Below, piece after piece: positions 1 to 12,662 of a stretch of DNA of 64,000 bases; position 1 is the first letter of the stretch, and each line of letters begins with the position of its first letter. The DNA comes from Typhlomys cinereus. Its lineage: Eukaryota; Chordata; Mammalia; Rodentia; Platacanthomyidae. The notes under the pieces were generated by a model that was given only the letters and a program-made list of their open reading frames with translations, made no database searches and was not told where the DNA came from. The DNA lies in the NCBI GenBank assembly GCA_023101885.1, contig JALPQD010000622.1, positions 882,698-946,697 of the forward strand, in the 5' to 3' direction. Position numbers and translations under genes: made by a program.

Positions 1-137
1 ACCAAGCCGTCCTCCCTTTTGTGGTCCAGCCCTTTCCTGTCCAGAAAGGAGCTTGAGCCAGCACAGGCTGGGGGTACGAGGGGGGAGCGCACAGCACCCT
101 GGGAGGCCGCGAGCATCACGCTGCCTGTGAGTTAAGT

Positions 138-590
138 CCCCTCTGCCCCCTCTGCCCCCCTCTGCCCCCCTCTGCTTCCCTCTGCTTCCCTCTGCCCCCT
201 CTGCCCCCTCTGCTCCCCTCTGCTCCCCTCTGCCCCCTCTGCCCCCTCTGCTCCCCTCTGCCCCCCCTGCTCCCCTCTGCCCCCTCTGCCCCCTCTGCTC
301 CCCTCTGCCCCCCCTCTGCCCCCCCTCTGCCCCCCCTGCTCCCCTCTGCCCCCTCTGCCCCCCTCTGCCCCCTCTGCCCCCCTCTGCCCCCCTCTGCCCC
401 CTCTGCCCCCTCTGCCCCCTCTGCCCCTCTGCCCCCCCTCTGCTTCCCTCTGCCCCCTCTGCCCCCCCTGCTCCCCTCTGCCCCCCTCTGCCCCCTCTGC
501 CCCCTCTGCCCCCCCTGCTCCCCTCTGCCCCCTCTGCCCCCCCTCTGCCCCCCTCTGCCCCCCTCTGCCCCCTCTGCTCCGTCTGCCCAG
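138..590 (+). repeat. CTCTGCCCCC minisatellite, about 450 bp
   Basis: Tandem units of 8-11 bp, CTCTGCCCC(C) with occasional CTCTGCTCCC variants. The complementary strand is GGGGGCAGAGGGG repeated, so it carries dozens of G-runs of four to six and is strongly G-quadruplex prone. Long open frames of Gly/Arg/Gln composition across it are by-products of the repeat. Confidence 0.97.
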
Positions 591-1334
591 TGCTTGCACA
601 TCCCTGTGTCTTGTCTCGCGGGGCTGACGATAGTCATAGCATCTGTCTTGTCCCCGGGAGGAGTCACTGTGCTTTCACCTGGCCCGAGGCGCTAGGGAGG
701 TGTGTTCCCGGGAAGCGGTGGCATGAAGAGACGCCTCAGAAGGGGAAACAGAACCGTCTCCTCGAACCCAGTGCTTCCTGGATTGATTTCAAGCCCACCT
801 GCGGCCCTGAGACCTCAGGGGATTCCGCTTGGGGACTTCCTTACCCAGGGGTCTCCTGAGAGTCCTTCAGCCTCCTCCTGGCCTCAGGGCCTTCATCCCA
901 CTCTGACCCGTCCACAGAGACCTTCCCTTGGCCTCGTCTCCCGCTTTGTAGCGTGCTGTCCCCAGGGAGGCCTTCCCACCCTGTGCTCTGCGCCAGCGGC
1001 CGCCAGCAGCGTTCTCTTGCTCGTGCGCAGTGCACAGATGTCCTGGCCGCTGAATCGGCTTCCTCCTCTTCCGTCTCCCTGCCAGCCTGCAGTGTCGTGC
1101 AGGACAAGACCCCGGCACCTGGCCTCAGGCACCATGCTTAGGGCCCAGGTCCTCCTTGTGGGGACTGAGAACCCTCGTGTGGCTCGTGCATGGACCCCTC
1201 TGTCCAGCCTCTAGGCTGTTTCCGCCATGGCCAGAGCCTGTGGTGCCGCAGACCAGAGTCGCGGCCTTGAGACTAGGGCTCCCCAGGACCGGGCGGAGAA
1301 CAGAACACACGCGGCTCCCTCTCGTCCGAGTGTA

Positions 1335-2945
1335 TCCTGAACCCGTTTATTGAAACTTTCGTGACAACTTTTATACAGAAAATTTTGGGGTAAAGAATGT
1401 TACACCTACAACAGACATATAATTTTTTAGTCAGCAAAAATCACCTTCAGGGTGGACATTTTTTCAAGAACCTAACCCATTGCTTCAGGGCAAAGGCACT
1501 TAACAGAAACATTCTCTCAGTATTTCCAAACTTATCTAATCTATAATGCTTCACCGGATAGCTATGGGGCTGAGCCCACATTTTAACTGCTTTTTTAAAA
1601 TACAGAGGCAGAATGATCTCCTATTGATTTTAGCAAGGAACATATTTTACAATTAACTATAGGAGTCCCCAACACCCCATAAGTCCCAGCATGAGCTTTG
1701 GCTGTTGTCCTCTCCAGGTTGATACTCTCAGTCAGGCAGGTCGACATAAGCACCAGGCATGGCAGCAGGTTCTAACTTGGGAAGATGTATGCAGCTCATG
1801 TAGTCTCTACTATCCAAGCTTAAACCACATCTCTAAGGGGGGGCCTTGACTTGGATACTCAAGGCTGGTTCTGTCGATGGAACACTGAGGTATGCACTGA
1901 AGAAAACACTTAAGCAATATAATTATTAAAAGAATAACTTCTATAATAGCATCCTTCTATTCCTTTAATAGTAAGGTTGCTTATGTCTTCCTTTGAGGAA
2001 TTCCAGAAGTGTATTGCCATCATTTAGATGACCCATCTGTGAACCATGCATACTCCAAACCTGGGGTCCAGTCAGGCCCCATATGCCGAGGGTGTCTCTT
2101 TCGAGAGTGTCTCTTTCGGGGCGGAGGCGATCATTGGTGGGAGTGCACTCAGATGGTCCATCTCTGTGATTTCTCATAAGAGTGCTGTTTGGGGTAGGAA
2201 AGACACGGCCCCCTTTGCTTCTGACATGGATTCTCCCAGTTTGGATAGCAAATACCATCTCCAGGGGCAGTCTTGGCATCTAGACTTTCTGGCATGATGG
2301 TCTCTTCCTTGGCCTTCAGCCAGGGTAAGAGGGTATCACAGTTTCTTTTAAGGTTCTGGTGGACTGAGAGCATAGTCTTGTACTTCTGGAATTTCTGAGT
2401 TAGTACGTAGGTGGGAATTTTACCCACCTATGTTTTAAGACTCTAGAAGTTATTCTCTAATTTCCTTAAAATCAGTGCACACATTCTGATTAACAAGTCT
2501 ACTTATTGTAAATGACTAGACATGAAATTTCTATTTAGTATTTGACTGAAACTTAAAAAGCAGGCTTCTTCTCTAGAACAGAGAGCAGGAAGCTAGTTCC
2601 AAAAAACCCTAAGAAAGGGCACTCCTAAATTCCAGAAGGATTCTTCCTGCCAGAGGCAAAACTTGAATTATCCCAAACAAAACCTAGGTAAAAATGCTTA
2701 GCACCTGTCCCTGGACTTTATTGTGGCATATCGAGAAATTCCTAGCACTTGCCCATGGGGTTACTGTGACCTTCCCAGGGAACAGGCTTTAGGCCTGAAC
2801 TGGGAAGAAACACCAAGACCTGACAATTCCCATATTTTTCCTTATTTCTCTAAAATAAAGCCATGTCCTTATCCCAAAACATGTTACTTTGAATCCACCT
2901 TTTCCAAACTGAGACATATTCTACCAGATTAGTTGGATAGGAGCG
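1335..2945 (-). mobile_element. AT-rich unidentified insertion, possibly an old LTR-type retroelement in antisense
   Basis: Base composition drops sharply to AT-rich between about 1335 and 2945, with GC-rich intron on both sides. On the minus strand an AATAAA signal lies at 1346-1351 near the left edge. Short minus-strand open frames at 1965-2279 and 2149-2427 match no family I can name. A polyadenylation signal near one end of a 1.6-kb block would fit an LTR element or another retroposed sequence, but I see no clear primer-binding site, direct terminal repeats or target duplication. Confidence 0.35.
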
Positions 2946-2954
2946 CGGCACTAT

Positions 2955-3026
2955 GGTATCTCAGGGCCCGGGCACTGCCGCATTGGCGGTATCTCAGGGC
3001 CCGGGCACTGCCGCATTGGCGGTATC
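2955..3026 (+). repeat. Perfect 33-bp tandem duplication
   Basis: Two adjacent copies of a 33-bp unit beginning GGTATCTCAGGGCCCGGGCA, followed by the start of a third. It sits just right of the AT-rich insertion. The perfect identity suggests a recent duplication. Confidence 0.93.
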
Positions 3027-3261
3027 TCTGCCGTGTCTGGTGACTTGTGTTGAGAGTGTCCCACAGGTGCAGCGTGGAGGAGCTGTGGTGTGGGCTGGGG
3101 TGTAGGGGAGCACAGACGGGGTGAGCACAGATGGGGTGACCACGGAATACACATGTAGCACATCCAGGAGCTCCAGAGATGGTGTGTGTGTGGGGTGCCG
3201 GCAGCTAAGGGGACTGTGGGGAGTGACAAGAGAGGAAGTGCCAGAGGAGTTGGAGGATCAA

Positions 3262-3425
3262 ATGGGGTGCAGTGGGTATGGTGGGGTGAGATGGGGCATA
3301 GTGGAGTGTGATGAGGTGCAGTGGGGTGTGGTGGGGGGTTCCTTGGATGCAGCATGGGGCAGTGGGGTACAGTGGGGGTACACTGGGGTACAGTGAGGAT
3401 GCAGTGGGGTACAGTGGGGGTCCTG
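3262..3425 (+). repeat. G-rich GTGGGG degenerate array
   Basis: Irregular GCAGTGGGGTAC / GGTGGGG units with more than ten runs of four or more G on the + strand. It is quadruplex prone. Confidence 0.8.
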
Positions 3426-3684
3426 CCCCAGTGGCACGTAAAGCAGCTCATCTCTTCCCCTGCCATTGAGGTTGCAGCCAGGATGGCTGTGGGGGCGGAT
3501 GGAGGGTTCGCATTGCAGGTGGCAGCCCGTCCCCGGGCACAGATCGGTTTAGTGGGTCGCAGCGGCAGGCCTTACATAAGAAGCTGAACTGAATAGGAAA
3601 CACGGCGTGCTGTGTGCAGCAGGCCCGGCCGCTTCCAGGAGCTCCATTTCAGCGTTAGCTAAATCACTGCCAAGTGTGGCGTCC

Positions 3685-3840
3685 AGGCTGACCCGTTACC
3701 ATGGCTAGCCCGTCACCGCGGCTAACCCGTCACCGTGGCCGACCCATCATTGTGGCCGACCCATCACCGCAGCTAACCCGTCACCGTGGCTGACCTGTCA
3801 CTGTGTCCGACCTGTCACCGTGGCTGACCGGTCACTGCGG
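3685..3840 (+). repeat. About 18-bp degenerate tandem repeat
   Basis: Eight to nine imperfect copies of a unit like GCTAACCCGTCACCGTG. The drift between copies indicates an old array. Confidence 0.85.
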
Positions 3841-4065
3841 AGGCCATGGGGTGGGGAAAAGGAGCCTCCAGGTGAGGTTACATGATGGTGAGGGGCAGGA
3901 GACTGCCCTGGGTCACAGGGGGAGCCCCACACGCCCTCACGGCCATGCTCACGGGGGTGGGGGATGTGTGTGTGTGGGGGGGCAGCTAGGCTGCAGGATT
4001 GGGCGTCCCAGCAGCCGGAGGAGACAAGCACCCCTCCTCCCAGCCTGGTATCCCCTCAGTTGCTG

Positions 4066-4390
4066 GGATCGACCCAAGCATATTGGGGAGTTTATGGTCA
4101 GGTTACAGTCCTTTATGACGGGAAGGTTTATACCAACATTAGCAGCAGGGTGAACTGGCCACACCATACATAGAAGAGGTGCGAGAAGCGCTTCTTTCTA
4201 ACTTGCCGACCTGCCAAAGCCAGTCAGTCTCTATCACTTGTTTCCCTGGGGAATGGCCCTGCCCCCCTGGTCCAGGTCTGGCCACATCAGCAATCTCCCG
4301 CGGGCTTGCTCAGAGACTTCCCCGAACTAGTAATTCATAGGTGGGCCTAAATGCTCAGCTCCCTGTCTTCGAGCTGACGTGAAACCAATG
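4066..4390 (-). mobile_element. Dispersed repeat family, copy 1
   Basis: Shares ordered blocks with 36400-36640 and, in reverse orientation, with 39805-40250: a GTTTATGG block, ACCAACAT...GAACTGGCCACAC, an AACTTGCC block, CAATCTCC, and a terminal GAGCT(G/C)...AACC block. The + strand here is the antisense of copy 3. The general build resembles mid-length rodent interspersed repeats, but I cannot assign the family name. Confidence 0.7.
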
Positions 4391-6364
4391 GCCACCTTCC
4401 CCTGGAGCTTTATATCAGCCCAACCCGGCCTACACCTGAGCTCCCAGGGATCCCATGTGGCCTCTGGTCCCCAGAACTGTTGTACTTAACAGGGGTAACA
4501 GTCTGTGGTATGTCATGGGTGGGGGAGGGGTCGTGTTCCAGAACACCCCCCCCCACGGCAGATAGCCCGAGGCCACAGGCGGCTGCCGCCCACTGACGGG
4601 CTCTCGTCACACAGTGAGACTCTGCCCCTGCTGGGATTGGGGGGACCCGACGACTTCTTCACCTTCCTCCTGGTCACGGGCCACCTGCGCAAACTGCCAC
4701 GATGGCAGATGTACTGAGAGGAGCAGGGCTGGTCCCGGCCTGGTGCAGCAGCGGTCACTTGGTCACTAACACCCACAAGCCACTGACCCAAACACTCCAC
4801 ATGAACTTGCACGGGGTCATAGGAAAGCACTCTCCATGGCGACACCCTGAGACTGTAGGTGAGGAGACCAAAGCCTGCCCGCCGCAGGCACCATGCATGT
4901 CGTCTGCTGTGTGCAAAGAACAAGGCCAAAGCCTGCCCGCCGCAGCCCACACCCCTGAGCATGCTGGCTGCCGTTGCAGACCACGGGGTTAAACTGCCCG
5001 CTGCAGATGGACTGGTGCCCATTTGTGGATTCTGCGGCCTGGAGAAGAATTCCACACATGGCCCTTGTGGTTCCTTGGGGTGGGGTCTCTCGAAGCCCCT
5101 GTCACAGGCGTGAGGCTAACGGCGGCCGGAGCAGGCCCCCTGGCACAGTCACCCCATCTCCAGCCACCAGCAGCTGTTTTCTGTCCTCAGAGCGGATCGG
5201 GGCGCCAGACTGTGGGGAGGGGAGACTTGCGGCTACAAGAATAATTCTGCCGATCCAGAGCTCCGAGGGCAGAGGCGTGATTGTGTCCAGGGGAGGCCTG
5301 GAGCCGCCCAGCTTGCGCGGATCAAGCATCTGATTGACCAGGGTGTGGCTGCGGCTTTCCTGCTGTCCTTGGGGGTTGGGATGTTCTAGGCCCCCCTCTC
5401 ACTCACACTGATGGCTCAGGAAACCTTTCTGCTTCTGAGGCCTTCAGCGGAGCCACCCCAAGGAATAACAAACCCAACAGGAAGCTTGGGTCTGTGACAC
5501 CCAGACCTGGGCGGGCCCCAAAAAAGGCTTCATTGCCTAGGGCCTCCTGCAGCCTGCAGAGCATTCGAAGCCTCCTTTCCCATCTGCCACTGAGGACTGT
5601 GTCCAGGGCTGAGTGCGCCCGAGGGAATGTGAAGGACACGAGATCACGCAGACGTGTGGCCCACGTTTAGAGCCCAGGGCCCTCAGGAGAAATGTCAAAG
5701 GACCTCAGAGGGGTCTGCCCCACCCAGCCTGCACCCCAGCTCTGGCTTGTGAGCTGGAGAAACCTGGGTGTCCTTGTTCGTTTGTTCATCTGCTTGTTTG
5801 TTTTTAGTGAGACAAGATATAATAAATCACATATATACTTAGAATCACGACATAGTGCTGAGATTAAAATTCCTAATATTCAATTGACCTGATTGAATTT
5901 ACCACTGAGTTTTTCCAAAAACATCTCCATGGTATACAATATAACAGGAGATGCGCAGGTGTAACAGAATACAGAAATAATGAGCTGTCCTCCAACGAAG
6001 CTATGGTGATGTAAGCTCTCGGGTGAAATTTGAGTGAAATATCTGAGAACCCGCAGGAGCCCTAGGTAGGACAGTTTATGATTTGGAGATGAAACCTGAA
6101 ATACTGTTGATGTGAGGATGTCTGAGATGATTTGAAGGCAGAACAGCTCTTTGCAGGCATGTGAGTTTCAATATTTCTACAAAGCTAAGCACAGTTAATT
6201 CATCGAAGATTAGACAGCACGTGAAGAAATTCACCTTTCCTGTCCAATGGTGTGCATTAAGTTGAGGATGAAGATAGATACTTAGTATTGTCTTCTTAAA
6301 ATAATTTTAAAATTATATCCAGAATTTTCCTTTTTTAATTTTTTTATTTTATGTGGACACAAGC

Positions 6365-6880
6365 ATGTTTGTGTGTGGCACAGATAATATGTATGTGGGG
6401 TCACATTTTTGATGGTGCACGTGGAAGGGGTGTATGTAAACATATATGTGTTCCTGTGTGTGCATGTATGTGTGCATGCACGTGTATGTGTGCGTGCATT
6501 TGTGTATGTGTGTGCGTGTGCTGTGTGTGTGCATGTATGTGTGTGTGCGCGTGTGCTGTGTGTGCATGTGTGCGTGTATGCATGTGTGCGCACGTGCTGT
6601 GTGTGCATGTATGCGTGTGCGCGTATGCTGTGTGTGTGTATGCATGTGTGTGCGTGTGCACTGTGTGTGTGCATGTGTGCATGTATGTGTGTGTGTGTGC
6701 GTGCGCTGTGTGTGTGCATGTATGTGTGTGTGTGCGCGTGTGTGCTGTGTGTGTGTGCATGTATGTGTGTGTGCGCATGCGCTGTGTGTGTGTGCATGTG
6801 TGTGTGTGTGCGCGTGCACTGTGTGTGTGCATGTATGTGTGTGTGTGCGCGTGCGCTGTATGTGTGTGTGTGCGCACATG
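6365..6880 (+). repeat. TG-rich array (TGTGTGTGCATGTATG)
   Basis: About 500 bp of alternating purine-pyrimidine sequence with interrupted GTGTGTGTGC and GCATGTATG units. It gives spurious Cys/Val and His/Thr open frames on the two strands. Confidence 0.95.
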
Positions 6881-7808
6881 TGGAGGCCCAAGGCCCATGG
6901 CGGAGCCCTCCCCAGTTGCACTTCTACCAGTGACCCCCTGGCTCGTCGACGAAGTTAGTTCTACTAGTCCTCTGGGTGTCTCGTTGGAAGCCTGTGGGTG
7001 GTGCTCTTGGGGCAGCTGGGGGCCCCGGTGCAGGCGGTAACACCCTCCACAGGGCCCTGACTCCTGGGTCACCCCTCTAGAGCCTTCTCAGAGTCCCTTT
7101 CCCAGACGCCGGAAACAGGTGCATCTTTGGTGTGGCAGTGTGGCGGCGGCTATTTTGGTGTTCCGGGAAGGACTTGGCCCTGCCCTGCCTTGGCATGGGG
7201 GTGGCAACTGCCACATGACCCTCTGACATGTTGTCAGGAGACATGCTGGCCACAAACGCTTCCCGCTTGCCCAGCTGCTGCCTGCAGCCTCCGTGGTGCT
7301 GGGCACGGCCTCGGCGGGAGAGCCACGGTCCTTCCAGGGGAGGCCGCCGTGGGGATGCCTGAAGGAGGGACAGGTAAAGCCCCTTTGGCTGGGGAGGAGG
7401 CCTGGGCTGCTGGCTAGAAGTCCAATCTTGAGACCCACGGGGCGCTGCAGCTTCCGGCCTGGGAGGAGGAGGGTTCTCTAGCTTGGTCTCTTACGTTGTG
7501 GTGAGAGCTAATGCCTGCAGTGCCAACCGCATGCAGTTTTCAGGGACTGTGGAGGGGGGAGGGCGACCCCATCTCACAGATGGGGGAGCCGAGGCTCCGG
7601 GAAGGAAGGTGCAGTGCTGCTGAGCGTGGGCGACTAGCTGGGCCAGACCTCCCACACCCGCCGCAGCCCCGAAAACAGGATGCTAGGAAGCCAGACGTGG
7701 ACGATTCGGCTACAAGATTCTGTTCACGCGACATGTTGTGGTGAGGAAGTTCCTTGGAGTCTTGGATCTAGAGGCATGTCTAGCATGACACAGACACAGG
7801 CAGACAGA

Positions 7809-7842
7809 CCCACACACACACACGCGTGCACATACACACGCA

Positions 7843-7892
<50 letters not shown>
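7809..7892 (+). repeat. (CA)n microsatellite
   Basis: CA dinucleotides with a few CGCA interruptions at the left end, then an uninterrupted run to 7891. Confidence 0.97.
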
Positions 7893-7896
<4 letters not shown>

Positions 7897-8259
7897 GTTT
7901 CCAGGGGCTGAGAGAAAGGAGAAAAGTGATCATGAAGAGTTGATGTGTGATGGACTCCAATGTACTAGATACAGTGTGCAAACTGTATGTGCCAGATACA
8001 ATTCGAGCCACAAGCCACTGAAAGTGGCTGGACTCAAAGCAGGAGTGCGTCATGCAGGATAAGTTCTGGCTCCTCGAAGTTGCTCAGATTCTCTGAGGAC
8101 TGCACCCTGGATAGGTGGGCTCTCCTTCTCGTAGCTTCCTGCCTTGTCCATCTCGCTGTGGATGGTGGGGTGTGGGACCACTAATGCAATATCCAGAAGC
8201 AGGTCCTAGACAGAGTGGGGGCCTTTCATGGCCCCCAGCTTTCTGTTTGGGTTTCTAAC

Positions 8260-8447
8260 AAGGAGAAACACTTGTGTAATCACAAGGGTACCCACATATT
8301 CACAAAGAGAAGCACCCGTGTAATCACAGGAAGAATCACTCACATAATCAAAAGGAGAAACCTCATCTAATTGCAAGGAGAAACTCTCCTGCAAGGAGAA
8401 ACCCTCCTGCAAGGAGAAACCTGTGTAATCACAAGGTATTTTTGTCC
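8260..8447 (+). repeat. AAGGAGAAAC / GTGTAATCACA degenerate tandem repeat
   Basis: Alternating AAGGAGAAAC and TGTAATCACA blocks with a period of about 36 bp at the left. On the right the period shrinks to an 18-bp CAAGGAGAAACCCTCCTG unit. Confidence 0.85.
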
Positions 8448-9339
8448 CTGAACCCAGTGACCTGTGTCTCCAGAGCCCAGTGTTAGTTCCGGGCTGGGCT
8501 CCCACCCAGGCTGTCCCCAGGTTCCTGGCCTGTCTGGGCTGAGCAGGGACTCGTCACTCCAGGATGACAGGCTGCGATGGTGCTGGCATCTTGTGCCCTC
8601 CTGCTCAGCCGGGTCTTTGTGAGCTTCTGGAGTAAACAAGCCCTGGGAAGCCTGTTCCCGCTCACAGGGCCTGGTGCGTCCTGTGTGCCAAGCGAGGCGG
8701 CAGAGCCGCAGCCCGTCCTCCCACGTGGATCCGCCGTCCTGGCTCCCCCACAGGTCCCGTGCCTAGTCGAATGTGCCACCCAGGAAATGCCTTGCCAGCT
8801 CTTCCTTGGCCCGCAGAGGAGGGGTCAGAGGGAGAGCCAGGGGGATGGACAGCCAAGCCCTTCACGGAGACACCGGGGCCGCATGCCGTGCTGCGTGGCC
8901 CATGCACTTACTCAGCCTCTCTGGCTCCTGTTGCCTCAGACAGCAGAGGTATCTGGACAGTGGTCATAATGTGACCAGCTGCTGCGCCCAGCCTGCGCTC
9001 ACATGATGGGGGCACTTGGCTCTGGTGCTCCCATCTGCACCCAGACCCAGTCTGTTCTGACTCTGACGGTCCAACGGCTCCATTAGGAAGCAGGTAGCCT
9101 CGGCTGGCCTAGAACGTGCCGTGTCGCCGTGGATGACTCTGAGCCCAGCCTGATTGCCCAGCTTTCGCCTCCTGGGAGCTGTGCTCCAGGTGCCCCCATG
9201 CCCAGCTCATGCAGGGCTGGGATGGAACCAGGGCGTCACATTCGCCAGGCGACACCCTGCCAGCCAGCTCCAGCCCAGCCTTGCGTCCACAGTTCCAAGC
9301 CGCTGGTTCACAGCGCAGCCCAGGGCTCAGGGCGGCCCA

Positions 9340-9376
9340 GCCTGGCATCCCAGCCTGGCATCCCAGCCTGGCAGCC
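9340..9376 (+). repeat. 14-bp GGCATCCCAGCCTG triplicate
   Basis: Three head-to-tail copies of a CATCCCAGCCTGG unit. Confidence 0.85.
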
Positions 9377-10090
9377 ACAGGGACTCCAGCCTAGCCCCAG
9401 AGCACTGCCTCCCGGCTTACGGACCCCGTGGCTCGGGAAAGGGGAATGTCTACACACAGAGCCTGGCCCGTTTGCCGAGGACCCCAGGAACGCGTGTGTG
9501 GCCCCATGTGGAGCTGCAGCCAGAAACCTGTGGTCAGAAGCATGCGCCGTCCCGATGTGTCAGTGGGGCTGAGGCTGGCCCCACATGCCCAGGGTAGGAT
9601 TGTGCCCAGAGCCTTCAGCAGCTGTGGGGGCAGAGAGGAGATGGTACATATATATACATATGTATATGTGTATATATGTATGTGATGCAAGCAGGAAAGA
9701 CCCCCCCGTCCTGCAGCCATGCTGCCGACACCAGATTCCGGGTGCAGAGTGGGTGTCAGCTGTCAAGACCCTGTCTGTCCTGCGCTGTTGAGCTGCCCCC
9801 GCAGACAGGACACCCATGCACACTGGGTGAGGACCTTCCTACAGAACATTCTGGATTTGAAGCCAGTGTTTCCAGGACCATTTGGACATAGGAAGGGATA
9901 CCGTGGGCCAACTGCACCCCGCAGTGAGGTGGAGCTTGCCGGGCCATCTGCAGAGGCTGGGGCCGGGGTGTGTGGAGGCCCGTGGCAAACCCCACGCTGC
10001 AGTGACCCTCTGCAGCCCCGATGAATGAGCAGTGAGGGGCCTGGCATGACAGAAGGACCAGAGCTGCCAGGAGGTTGACTGACTACTCAG

Positions 10091-10134
10091 ACCTGCTTCC
10101 TGCTTCCATTAGACCTGCTTCCTGCTTCCATTAG
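10091..10134 (+). repeat. 22-bp tandem duplication
   Basis: Two identical adjacent copies of the unit CCTGCTTCCTGCTTCCATTA plus GA. Confidence 0.9.
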
Positions 10135-10918
10135 ATTCAGAGCCTGTGGGCGTCGGCTGCCGCTGAAGCAAGAGGCGGGGTGACCCAGGGACACGCTGTG
10201 TAAGGCGCGGTCACCGGCCCGCTGTGTGGCCTGGTCCTCGGTGGTCTATGTGTGAGGGGGACGGTAGCCTGGATATAGCCCGCCAGCCCTGGCCTGATGC
10301 TGTAAGAGCAGGACCCTTGGTCCTCACGCCTGACTCTTCGCAGTGAGATGTCGTTCTGCGAGGACACGGGTGGCAGGCAGCGGGGACCGGCTGAGGCTGC
10401 TGGAATCTGGGACTTGCCAGCAGCCGGAGTCAAAGTTGCCTGGAGCCACAGCGGTGGAGCATCCAGGACTGGCTCTTGGCCCTTTTCCCCCCACTTGCCT
10501 GCCACATGTCAGCTGTGCACAGAACCACTGTGTGGCACCCCTAATACAACGAGTGGGTTGCGTGGGCACTCCGCGGGCAGGAGAGGCTTGGAGAAGAGAG
10601 TCGGGAAGTAGGCAGCCAGCAGGCTTTTTAGGACGTGCTGCCCCGTGCGTTCCACCCCAGGGATAGTGAGGGAGCCCCCCATGGCTCTGCCACAGGTGCC
10701 ACGGCAGAGGGACTGAGGCAGCATTGCTGTCCTGCCCCACAGCCCTGGGGCCAAAGTCAGGTCCAGATGTACGGCTGCTGTGGTGGAGGATGACCCATGA
10801 TTGGCTGGAGCCACATGGAGATCAGCTGGGTGCTGCCTGCCGAAAAAGGCTGTGATGGGTGGAATTTTGGGGGGTTGGAGGTCTCAAGCAGATGTAGCTT
10901 GGGCTCTGGACTGCCAAT

Positions 10919-10920
<2 letters not shown>

Positions 10921-10968
<48 letters not shown>

Positions 10969-11365
10969 TGTGATGTGTACAGTGTGTGAGGTGTGTAAGG
11001 TGTAGCATGTGTGGTGTATGTGGGGGTGGGAGATTTGGGGAGTGTGGGGTGTATAGTGTGTGGGTTGTGTGGGGTCTGTGGGGTATGAGGGATGTGAGCT
11101 GTGCAGCATGGGCTGTGGGCTGTGTGGGGTGTGCAGAGTGAGTAGCGTGTTTGGACTGTGCAAGATGTGGGGTGTGCAGGGGATGGTGTGGAGTGTGGGT
11201 TGTGTGGGGTGCAGGGTGTGGGGTGTGCGGGCTGTGCGGGGTGTGCGGGGTGCGAGGTGCGGGCTGTGTGGGCTGTGTGGGCTGTGCGGGCTGTGCGGGG
11301 TGTGTGGGGTGCGAGGTGCGGGCTGTGTGGGGTGTGCGGGCTGTGGGATATGCTGTAGCTGACTT
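10921..11365 (+). repeat. (GT)n microsatellite passing into GTGTGGGGTGTGCGGGCT array
   Basis: A pure GT run from 10924 to about 10967 grades into degenerate TG/GGG units up to 11365. The right part is rich in GGGG runs. Confidence 0.93.
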
Positions 11366-12662
11366 TAGCATGGTGCCGTCATTGTATGAGCGTCCCTATA
11401 GAGGCGCTGACTGTTATGGCTCCAGAATGAACCCCCAAACCTGAGGGTAGAAAGCACCCCACTGTGCTCAGGTCTAAGGGTAGATCCTGAAAGGGTGTGG
11501 CGTGCATGCCTTGACTTTCCTATGGTGTCTGTGGCCAGCGTGACCTGGGCACTGGAGGGCCGAGATGCTCCTGGGCCAGCTTTTCTCGCACTGCCGGCCA
11601 GTGGGTTGAGCTCTGGGACTCAGCTGACCACCAGCTAGGCAGCTCCAGGCCCCCGACTGGGTCCTGCCGCGGAGGTTAGGGCCCCTCCAAGCTTGCGCGC
11701 GGGCTGAGTGAACCCGCATGCTCAAGGGTGTGGAGCTGCGTGCTGTGGAATGACGAGAAAGGTTCTCGTGGGCCACGACTCACTGCGTGTGACTCCCGTG
11801 ACCCGTCCTCTTCCTTGAGAGTCTCCTGGGGACCAGGCATGGGGTCTTTGAGGGCAGCCAGGCAGGAGAAGAGCCCGCGGAGAAGCCAGCCAGGGAGGAC
11901 GTTCAGGGCCTCTGATGAGCTCCATACGAGGGCTCTCCCTGCAGAGGGCCTTCAGGTCCCAGGGGGGTGGGAGCCCGGGAGCTGCGAGGGCAGCCGGGCA
12001 TCGCGCCTCTGTCGGCTCCCACGTGACATCACTCAAACCCTTCGTCCACTCTGTATCTAAGGCTGGCGCCTACTTCCTGCTGCTGTGGGGAGTGGCAGTC
12101 CAGGCCGATCAGGGCCCTGGGGGCGGGGGCGGGGGGGACTGAGTCTGCAGTGCTGGAGACTTGGGGCCCACTGGGCACTTCAGGGTGTGAGTGTGGGGGA
12201 CAACCTCAAAGGGGCTAGCATGAGCCGCAGGTGAGCTGGAGGGCGCTGAGGCGCATGCTGTCTGGGGCCTCCCTGGTGCTGGGAACTCTACGCGCTCCCC
12301 CTCCTCTGCGCGCTCCCCCTCCTCTGCACCCCTCAGGGCCCACATTGGGCCAGGAGAGTGGAGCCTCCTAGCTAGCAGTTTCCTGGCCTGTGGCTGCAAT
12401 TAGCAGCCGACCCTTAATTGGGATTACGGAGACTGGCCCGAGACCGGCCTTCCTGGCCTTCGAAGCATGGGGGTTGCAAGAGTGGAGGCCTGAGCCCGTG
12501 GATTAGGCTCCCTCTGTAGTGCTCCAAGGAAGATGTGGAGGGGCAATAACCTGAGTATACCAGAAAGGTATTGGGGGGCAAGACACTGAGGCACACTGGG
12601 AAGGTAGTTTAGTGGTGGCAGAGATCCTAGAAGCAGGAACTGGAGCTGAGCCTGTGAACTGC

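Noticed and set aside
116..667. 183-codon Gly/Arg/Gln open frame on the minus strand, and the shifted 132-599 frame
   Set aside because: Both are translations of the CTCTGCCCCC array; low complexity and no homology.
6282..7072. Several His/Thr- and Cys/Val-rich open frames of 170-230 codons on both strands
   Set aside because: They translate the TG/CA microsatellite in different frames; no start context, domain or splice evidence.
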